Shown: positions 56,546-64,000 of the stretch, piece by piece | How positions within the stretch are numbered: position 1 is the stretch's first letter | Layout of the letters: every line of letters begins with the position of its first letter | NCBI GenBank assembly: GCA_036346405.1 | Contig: CM070553.1 | Coordinates: forward strand, 69,839,686-69,903,685 | DNA from: Phyllostachys edulis | Taxonomy: Eukaryota; Streptophyta; Magnoliopsida; Poales; Poaceae | DNA: 64,000 bases | Direction of reading: 5' to 3' | Notes under the pieces: generated by a model | What the model was told of the DNA's origin: nothing | The model's database searches: none | The model's input: the letters and a program-made list of their open reading frames with translations, nothing else | Program-made: the position numbers and the translations under genes

Positions 56546-59314
56546 CCCAGAATCCTCCCTTGGCTTCCTTTGCACACAATTGACCTCAGCCTTGCACTTG
56601 TGCGTGGCTGAGCTCCTCATCCCCAAACTCACCTCCCATCTTGGCTGCCATTGTTGATGTCCTTGGAGCTCCTCAGTGAGACAAGGGTTCCAGTGGCTCC
56701 CTCCTTCAAACCTTGCTCACTTTTGCTCCTGAAAACCTCTTGGAAGTTAACCCTAACTTGAATTGTTTGGGCATTTTTCAGAGGTGGACAAAGTCGAGCT
56801 TGGAGCTGGTGCCTTGGGCTGTGAAGCTTCACTGCCTTCCCCAACTCCGGTCATCACCTCCACGACCTCCCCAGCACCTTAGGACCTCCAGGTACACCTC
56901 CTGTTAGTCCTTTAGATGCTGGCACCCGCTTGAATGCATGTTGCGGAGCTTAAGTTTTGGCACACGCTTGATTGTCGCGCGGAGCTCCATTTTGCATTTT
57001 CGTATTTTGGCCGTGCGGGTTGTGTTTGTCCTCTCCGGCTCGCCGGCGATTAAGGCCGTCGTCGCCGTCGAGAATGAGTCCATGGTGTGCGCAACACTAT
57101 TGCGCACACGGGGATGTCCTTGGTTCTCGCCGGCGAGGTCTACATCGCCGGCGATGACCAAATCTTTGAGCTCGGGTCTTTGTCGGACACGGCAGCACCG
57201 TTGTCGTTTTTAGGACAGAGATTTGCCGTGTTTAATGCGGTCATCAATTGCTCAATCTTGCAATCATTGGTTGGGTCTTGATGTTCTTAAATCCACCATT
57301 TATTGTGCGCAGTTAAGACCTCCCGCGCGCGGACCTCCTTGTGTCCCACGCGCATTAACCTCTTGTCCAAGCACATGCGTGCGCAAGCACGTGGTTGTGA
57401 GCTCTGGGACGTCCAGACCTCCTCCAAGGAAATCTGGAGCGTCCAAGACCTCCCTTGCGCAATCGTAGCCGTCCAGACCTCCCTGGAGGTCTGTGATGTT
57501 TAGATCTATCGCTTAGGACCTCCTCGAGGTCATCTCACCGTTGAGGACCTCCCCTTTAGATCTGGTCCGTTCCGGACCTCCTTTCTGTGTTGTGGTCCGT
57601 TGGATCTCCCATCTACGGCCACGACCTCCCCTCACCTCGCGCATGTGAGTTGCTAAGAGGTCCAGACCTCTGGACTTCACGTCTTGGCGTGTGTGATGTT
57701 CTCTGGGAGGTCTTGAGCCGTTGGGTCTCGAGATCTGTGGCTCACGTCCTCCCATACCCTTGTGAGTTTTAGAAATTCGGTGAAGTCTTAGTTATAGACT
57801 GAAATAAGGTATAGACTTTAGAATTTCATATCTTCTTCGTTTTAAATCCTTTTGAGGTCATTCAAATTGTGTTAGCTCTGTCTTGAACTTAACTTTAATC
57901 CAAAAATGATTGTAAGTTGAGTTCAGCTCCAGAGCACAGTTAGCCACTAGGTTTTAAAACTCCCTTTGAATATACACTCAAAATTTATGTTTAACTTGTA
58001 AAACCCATAACTAATGCTCTGTAGGTTATTTGTGAGTAAACCCAATTTTGTTAGCTTCCTCTAATAATGAACTCACTGTGAGAATTAGTTCTGAGCATGT
58101 TGCTGTTATAGAAAGGAGGACTTGTGCATTATAATTTTGTTCAAGTTCTTGTTTTTGAAAAATTATAGAAAGTGCATAATAGCTCCAAATGAGATGAACT
58201 CAATTGTGTTATTCATCTCATGAGGTGCTGGTTTTACAATAAAAATCTCAGCCTCACCACTTTTCTAGAAAATGTTGCCTCATAATTAAATTAGTGAATA
58301 GTGCAGTTTGGTAATTTTTAGGGCTGAGCAGAATTGTTTTGCTCATATCTTTTGCATTGAGAATCCAAATCCATTGGTTCTTGTTGCAAAATTTCCTAAA
58401 ATCATCCCTTGCTGCTGTAGAAAATTCAGGGTATTTGGAGTTCGTTTGCTGTGCTGTCTTTGTTGCCTTTCGTTGTTCTTATCGGTTCTTTATCGCTTTT
58501 CCGTTAGGTTTCGACATTTGTGGTGATCCCGAGAGCGACCCTCTGCCACAATTTGAGCAACAGCAACAAGGCAAGCAGTTTGACCATTTCCCATCATGTC
58601 CCATTACTTTAGAGCTTAATACTTTATTTTACTTCTATGTATGCATGCTACTTTGTGTTAAATGTCGTTAGTAATCCTATAGTCGCATAATCTGTAGGAA
58701 TTCTTTATCCTCTACTACCAATGAGCCAAGGTTATTCGCTGTGGTTTGAGCTCGTTGGATGAGCTCTTATCACTTAGTAGTTGCGTTTCCTACTGCTTAG
58801 ACATGCTTAGCTATCGGTAGTATTGGGCGATCATCGACTTAGTCGATGATCTTGATCACTCAAAAATGATTATTACTCCTATATGTCCAGCACTTGTGCT
58901 TTGATTAATTGTAAAATCAAAAGCTGAAAATAAAAGATTGATTTAGACTTGGGCATATTGGATGGATGGTGCGGTTTTGGAATGTTGTGGTATGCTGGGT
59001 CCCTAAGGACCGAGTACTTGGGTCACTAAGCCAAGCGCTTTTGCGTACTAACCACGCTGAGGGCATATGGAACCCCTCTTGACTAAGTACTCTAGGAGGT
59101 GTTAATTATGAGCGAGCTCGGTTGGTGTGTTTTCAAAACAAATGTATATGTATAGTGTGGGAGGGAGCATTAGCTTCCTGTAGGTCGCCTAATGTCTCCT
59201 TCTCCCGTGGGTTGTGCAGCTCGTAATTAGCATTCATCCTTTGGAAAGGTCTCGTAGGACTTAGCCGTGCACAAAGACACCTTCTAAGTGTGCGTAAAGG
59301 AAAGGCGATGCGGC

Positions 59315-59385
59315 GTGTGGGTGCAGTGGTACACCTGCAGGATAAAACTATTCAATAGCCTCGTCCCTAGGTTATGGACATGCTT
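59315..59385 (+). promoter_or_regulatory. Conserved LTR block M1, A2 5' LTR
   Basis: GTGTGGGTGCAGTGGTACACC, CTATTCAATAGCC (G lost), GGTTATGGACATGCTTGG. Confidence 0.72.
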
Positions 59386-59693
59386 GGTAAGGTCGTTCAA
59401 GACTAGTCTCAAACTTTTAATTAAAACTTGATGGGTTGGTATGAATGGATGTTCATGCTATTGTTGTGGTGACTTGGGTTAGTCACTTCCAGGATTGTTC
59501 TTGTTGTTGTTATTATGTTATTATCGCGTTGTTATTTCAACAATTAAAAATGCTTTGTCAAATTGCTTTCAATCTACTATGTTATTGCAAATGAAACTTG
59601 CTTTATGCTAAAATGAGTCCAAAGCCTCATCCACTTAAATCAAGCTTGCATGTAGCTAAATTATAGTTCTGTTATCTTACACGTCAGTCTTGC

Positions 59694-59720
59694 GAGTACA
59701 ATAAACAAGTTATTGTACTC
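59694..59720 (+). promoter_or_regulatory. Extended GAGTAC hairpin, A2 5' LTR
   Basis: A perfect 11-bp stem (GAGTACAATAA paired with TTATTGTACTC) around a 5-base loop. AACTTTGTTGCAG follows at ~59738-59750 and then an acidic frame (EEVEPKG). Confidence 0.72.
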
Positions 59721-60150
59721 ATTTGCTTTGCTTAACAACTTTGTTGCAGAGGAGGTAGAGCCCAAAGGGCTTTACTTTTCTTGTTGTCTTGATGGTTGGG
59801 AGAGCGACTAGCTTGGCGGTCCGTCGATTGCCTTGTGGGCTAAAGGCACCTTGGTTGGCTCTTATTTTGGCCATCTTTATGGCACTTTTGCTTCCAATGT
59901 TATCTTTTTGTAATTATTGTTATTTGGCCTAAGGGCCTCTCTTTTGTAATATCTATTCCATATTAATGTTAACTTCGGTTTGTTGCTTATGTACTATGTG
60001 TTGTATGGAATTGATGCATTCTTTTGTTGTGAGGTATGTGTCTTGCATTCAGGAAGTATACATCTCTCGAGACCGAGTTTATTTGGTTGATAATACTAGG
60101 GTCAATTGGATGACTAAGTATTATGAGCCTAATAAATCCGGGTGCTCACA

Positions 60151-60168
60151 AAAGTTGGTATCAGAGCC
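60151..60168 (+). promoter_or_regulatory. Primer-binding site of A2 (initiator tRNA-Met)
   Basis: TGGTATCAGAGCC at 60156-60168, 5 bp after the LTR end. It is the standard plant LTR-retrotransposon site complementary to the 3' end of initiator tRNA-Met. Confidence 0.92.
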
Positions 60169-60924
60169 GTTATGACCGTAGTAACGCAAGCTTGGTCGTC
60201 CTTAGGATATTTTGAAAACCTATTTTCAAAGCATCAAATGAGTTTTGAAAGCTTAGGTAAATTCTCGGATTTTATTCCTTACCTATCTTAGCTTTCTCTT
60301 CTCATCCCACTCTAATTTGAGTTTTAAAAGTTGTTTTCCTCTCTTCCCTTCTACAAAATAGTTGTTATCGATTAACACTGGGTTTTGGGAGAACCAATGA
60401 GATTGGCAAATTGAAGTGTGAGCTGCCCACTACAAGGTTTTGAAGTTCTGGAGTCGGTGATTCGACAAGGAGCTTGGATGCGAAATCTGGACAGCAAGCA
60501 TCAAATTTCCGGACAGCAGTCTCAAAGGTTTCTAATTAGGATAGATAATGAGAGGTTAATCAACTAAAACTTGTGGGAATAAAAGGGTAAGATGTGATAC
60601 TAGTTAGCTAAGTATCTAACACGTATTTCGCTGATTTAACATTGCTCTTTAGTAGCATTAGCTCTCACCCTACAATCTGATTTTTGATCTTCTCGACCAA
60701 TTACTCGTTCATTCAATACGGGTTAGTTGAGTTGAGAAGTTGAGCCTTGCTTTTGGTGTTTCTTGGCTGTTTTTAGAGTCTTTTAGAAGCTTTTTAAAGT
60801 TTAAATAACCGCTGATTTTGGCTTTCGTTTGGGGTGATATTCCATTCCCCTAGTCGATCGCTTTTGCTTTCTTTAAGGCTTTGTTTTCGGGTCTAGTTGC
60901 TAACCAAAAATTCCTTGTAACAGG
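60169..60924 (+). other. Untranslated leader of A2 before gag
   Basis: AT-rich leader of ~750 bp. No domain, tRNA or repeat is seen. A tract GGATAGATAATGAGAGGTTAA precedes the gag region without an obvious upstream ORF. Confidence 0.5.
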
Positions 60925-61975
60925 ATGGCCGGACGCACTCGTAGCGGCCAAGGCCAGTCAGCTGGTCCGGACGAGGAGCTTCCTCCTCCTCCGACCATGG
61001 CCGAGGTTCTTCTTCAGATCGAGCGCAACCGCGCGGATGACCGGAGAGTTCTACTGGACGTCATTGCGCCGCAACACCTTGCACTTACGGAGCTTGAGGA
61101 TCCGGGCGAGAATGCCCATCGGCCGCGTGGAGGACTCGCGGAGTTTCTTTGTACTCAGCCCCTACCTTTTCCTGGTCGAGGACCCGCTCGATCTGACGAT
61201 TGGCCGTTTGGTTGGCGGAAGCTCAAGATAGCGCAGATGCGAGCACGAGAAGGCGCTGTTCGCGATCGCACCACCGGAGGTGCAGCCTTGTCATGGTGGG
61301 AGAACTTTCTCGCCATGCAGCCCGTGGATCACACCGTCTCTTGGGAGGAGTTCCGTCTTGCCTTCCGACGGGCTCACATCCTGCCGGCTTGATGGAGATC
61401 AAGAAGCGGGGAGTTTCTTGCGCTCAAGCAAGGCGTAGCTCACCATGGAGTATGTCTACGAGTTCAACCATCTAGCTCGTTATGCTCCCGAGGATGTGGC
61501 CACCGATATGGCCAAGGACCAAGTTCAGCGTGGCTTGTCCGAGGAGTGAAGGACAAGCTATCCATTGTCGACTTTCCGATTTTCATCCTTGGTCGACAAG
61601 GCCATTGTCATGAGCATTCACCGAGGAGCTTATGGATTCCATAGCGGAAGTGGGAGGCCCATAAGTCATCCAGGGCGGTTCCTCCGTCCCCGCTTGAGCG
61701 ATCTCGGGGTACCACTCTCACTCTTGGCGCCCGAGGTCACCCGCCTGTTCCTCGTCCTTCGCAGCCGTGTCTCGACCACGTGCACTGCGAGTCGTGAGAG
61801 GCCCCATAACCCGGCAATTGGGGTCACATGCTTCTCATGCAACTGTAAGGGGCATTATGCGAACCAATGCCCTAAGAAGTCGAGAGCAGCCCTCGTCCTA
61901 ATGGAGGGCGGGCGGGGAGGTGGTGCATCTCAGACCGAAGATCGTCCGGCTACCCAAAGGCGTGGGTAGTGGTCG
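60925..61975 (+). pseudogene. gag of A2, frame-disrupted
   Basis: The ATG at 60925 is the first good start after the leader: MAGRTRSGQGQSAGPDEELP. The frame runs to 61392 and includes ALSWWENFLAMQPVDHTVSW and FRLAFRRAHI, the retrotransposon gag (capsid) signature. Shifted frames continue with MEIKKR, YEFNHLARYAPEDVATD and LVDKAIVM. The CCHC zinc knuckle CFSCNCKGHYANQC is at 61829-61870. The product would form particles and bind RNA. Two or more shifts are needed to read through, at least some at CTG/CAG words. Confidence 0.88.
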
Positions 61976-62360
61976 CGTCAACGCCATCACCACAGAGGAG
62001 GCTCAGGAGGCACCCGACGTCGTGCTAGGTACACTTTCTGTTAACTCTCATCCCGCTACTGTTTTGTTTGATTCAGGAGCATCCCATTCATTTGTTTCTG
62101 AGTCTTTTGCTGCTGTTGGAGAGCTTCTTTTCTCTCCATTGTCGGTCCCGCTTCTCATTCGCTCTCTGGTTCGGAGTTGAGAGTGAATCTGAGTGTAGGG
62201 ATGTCCCTATCGAGATCGGGCGTAGGGTTCTTAGCTAACCTTATCCTTCTCCATTCAGCGAGTCTAGATGTGATTCTTGGTATGGATTGGTTGTCTCAAA
62301 GACATGGGACAAATCGATTGCGCCAGAGGCTCATCTCTATCTAGTCCTTCCGCGAAAGGT
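61976..62360 (+). pseudogene. Aspartic protease domain of A2
   Basis: VNAITTEEAQEAPDVVLGTL, then VLFDSGASHSFVSESFA (DSG at 62070-62078), and in another frame DVILGMDWLSQRHG (62267 onward). Both retropepsin hallmarks are present, better kept than in B1, but a frame change lies between them. Confidence 0.82.
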
Positions 62361-62439
62361 TTGCTTCTCGCCAAGTCGCTAGATCCTCATCTCTTCGCGC
62401 TTGAAGCGAAGCCGCTCTAGATATTAGCGAAGTCCCAAC

Positions 62440-63420
62440 AGTTTGTGACTTTGTTGATGTCTTTCCCGCGATCTTCGAGGATGCCACCCGTTCGAGACCT
62501 CGAGTTTGTCATTGAGTTGGCTCCCGGTACCGCCCCTATCTCAAAGAGGCCTTATCGGATGCCACCGAACGAATTGGTAGAGTTGAAGAAGCGCTAAGTG
62601 AGCTGCAAGAGAAGGGTTTCATCCGCCTAGCTCATCTCCTTGGGGTTGTCCAAAGAATCTTCGTAAAGAAGAAGGATTGTACTTTACGCGTATGTGCGTT
62701 GATTACCGCCCACTTAATGAAGTGACGGTAGAAGAACAAGTATCCATTGCCCGCATCGACGATCTCTTCGATCAATTAACTGGAGCTCGAGTTTTCTCAA
62801 GATTGATCGAGAGTGGGATATCATCGAGTTCGGATTCGCCCGAGGATATTCCAAAGACGGCGTTTCTACTCGCTACGGCTTGTACGAGTACACTGTCACA
62901 TGTCGTTCGCTTAACCAATGCTCTGCCTTGTTCATGAACCTCATGAATTCGGTATTCATGGAGTATTTGGATAAGTTTGTCGTGGTCTTCATCGATGATA
63001 TTCTTATCTATTCCAAGAACGATGAGGAACATGCCGAGCATCTGAAGCTTGTGTTAGGCAAGCTACGTGAGCACCAGCTGTACGCGAAGTTCAGCAAGTG
63101 TGCGTTCTGGTTGAAGGAAGTGGCTTTCTTAGGCCATATTCTTTCAGCGGGAGGCGTAGCTGTTGATCCTAGCAAGGTCACCGATGTTCTTTCATGGAGT
63201 CCGCCCACTTCGGTCACCGAAGTGCGGAGTTTTCTTGGTTTAGCGGGATATTATCGCCGCTTTATCGAGAACTTCTCCAAGATCGCGAAGCCAATGACGG
63301 AGTTGCTCAAGAAGGACAAGAAGTTCTTGTGGTCTGATGCTTGCATGGCAAGTTTCCATATACTCAAGAAGCGTTTGACCACCGCTCCCGTTCTTGTTCT
63401 TCCTGATATCCATCGCAGCT
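62440..63420 (+). pseudogene. Reverse transcriptase domain of A2
   Basis: Pieces in several frames: a KRPYRMPPNELVELKK region (62545-62595), RVCVDYRPLNEVT (62690-62730), RIDDLFDQLTGARVFS, PEDIPKTAF, then a long frame 62880-63608 with MNLMNSVFMEYLDKFVVVFI, the catalytic FIDDIL (62988-63005), KFSKCAFWLKEVAFLGHIL and FLGLAGYYRRFIENFSKIA. Frame breaks at ~62595, ~62640, ~62810 and ~62900 each coincide with a word that would be CAG or CTG in related elements, so the true gene may be more intact than it looks. Confidence 0.9.
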
Positions 63421-63850
63421 TCGATATCTTTTGCGATGCTTCTCGTCGAGGCCTCGGTTGTGTCCTTATGCAAGAAGGCAAGGTAGTGGCCTATGCATCA
63501 AGGCAATTGAGACCTCATGAACTCAACTACCCTACTCATGATTTGGAGTTGGCTTCTGTGATTCATGCACTTAAGATTTGGCGACATTACCTAATCGTGT
63601 CGTTGTGAAGTGTATTCGGATCACAAAGCCTCAAGTACTTGTTCACCCAACCTGACTGAACCTCGTGCAAAGGAGATGGTTGGAGTTGATCAAGGATTAT
63701 GATATGGGTATTCACTACCATCCGGGCAAGGCTAATGTCGTTGTCGATGCACTTAGTCGCAAAGCGCATTGTAATGCCTTAGTGCTCGAGGAGCATTCGC
63801 CCTCTCTTCTCGAGGCATTCCAAATGCCTCAACTTGAAGATAGTTGAGCA
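63421..63850 (+). pseudogene. RNase H domain of A2
   Basis: Continuing the 62880 frame: FDIFCDASRRGLGCVLMQEG, VVAYASRQLRPHELNYPTHD, LELASVIHALKIWRHYL. A break follows at 63605, then a second frame RRWLELIKDYDMGIHYHPGK with ANVVVDALSRKAH. Catalytic Asp and Glu are visible. It removes RNA from the RNA-DNA hybrid. Confidence 0.88.
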
Positions 63851-64000
63851 TGGATCTCTCGCGCCATGGTTGTGCAACCAACCTTGGTGGATCGGATCAA
63901 GTCCGCTCGGCAATCGATTTGGGAGTGAGCCACATTAAGGCAAATGTCAAGGCGGAACGACCAAGTGCTTTTCTGAGGATGAGCATGGTGTTGTGAGGTT
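63851..64000 (+). pseudogene. Linker towards A2 integrase (truncated by window edge)
   Basis: Shifted frames read WISRAMVVQPTLVDRIKSAR and QSIWE, the usual spacer between RNase H and the integrase zinc-binding domain in gypsy elements. The integrase itself would start beyond base 64000. Confidence 0.7.

Larger units (their letters stand above)
55535..60150 (+). mobile_element. A2 5' LTR, second part
   Basis: Resumes CACGGCCCTGACCTCC after element C and ends GGGTGCTCACA at 60150, immediately before the PBS leader. It contains GACCTCC blocks (55540-56290 and 57310-57760), the IR/TATA unit (56484-56545), M1 (59315-59385) and the hairpin (59694-59720). No gene is visible inside. Confidence 0.9.
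40657..64000 (+). mobile_element. Family A gypsy element A2 (5' LTR and first part of pol; runs off window)
   Basis: 5' LTR in two parts (40657-41408 and 55535-60150, together 5.37 kb) interrupted by element C, PBS at 60156, gag from 60925, protease, RT and RNase H, then the window ends before integrase. A1 supplies the missing 3' end type (chromodomain, PPT, 3' LTR), so the two describe one family. Confidence 0.92.

Noticed and set aside
60156..60168. tRNA gene fragment
   Set aside because: Only the 13-base primer-binding complement of tRNA-Met is present, at the expected place after an LTR. There is no tRNA body.

Overview
The window is plant nuclear DNA, most likely from a large-genome grass. 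It is almost wholly nested LTR retrotransposons. The evidence is Ty3/gypsy gag-pol with C-terminal chromodomains (Tekay/Del-type chromovirus features), primer-binding sites matching plant initiator tRNA-Met (TGGTATCAGAGC), LTRs bounded by TGTAAC...CA, and 5-bp target-site duplications. A captured host fragment closely resembles a plant Raf-like MAPKKK of the EDR1/SIS8 group. I see no tRNA, rRNA, CRISPR array or intact single-copy host gene. Species cannot be set from the sequence alone.

There are three main LTR families. Family A has 5.4-5.5 kb LTRs, family B has 4.2-4.4 kb LTRs, and family C has 6.1 kb LTRs around a 1.9-kb non-coding interior. A minor remnant is called D.

Left to right: 1-5859 is the end of A element A1 (chromodomain plus 3' LTR). 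5860-6798 is a reverse LTR piece (D). 6799-7328 and 30559-35546 are two halves of an old B element (B2: integrase, then 3' LTR), split by a complete younger B element (B1, 7329-30553, TSD CGGGT). B1 is itself interrupted by a reverse solo A LTR in its chromodomain (16532-21963) and a reverse solo B LTR in its 3' LTR (24553-28740, TSD CGTTC). 35547-36058 is unassigned. 36059-37644 is a reversed B-like LTR fragment. 37645-40656 is another B LTR (B3), cut by A element A2. The A2 5' LTR (40657-60150) holds the family C element (41409-55534). A2's PBS, gag, protease, RT and RNase H run from 60151 off the right edge.

The most notable content is in family C. Each 6.1-kb LTR carries about 1.4 kb of sequence derived from the N-terminal (EDR1-domain) half of an EDR1/SIS8-type MAPKKK, without the kinase domain, behind a GC-rich block. 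Family C has no coding capacity for transposition, so it must have been moved by proteins from another element.

Three cis modules recur across A, B and C: a block centred on CTATTCGAATAG, a GAGTAC...GTACTC hairpin followed by a CAG acceptor-like site, and a hairpin just before the polypurine tract. Families A and B also share a dense GACCTCC/GGAGGTC vocabulary built into palindromes.

Many differences between copies sit at CAG/CTG/CCG trinucleotides. They look more like systematic read errors at CHG-methylated sites than mutation, so frameshifts reported here should be treated with caution.
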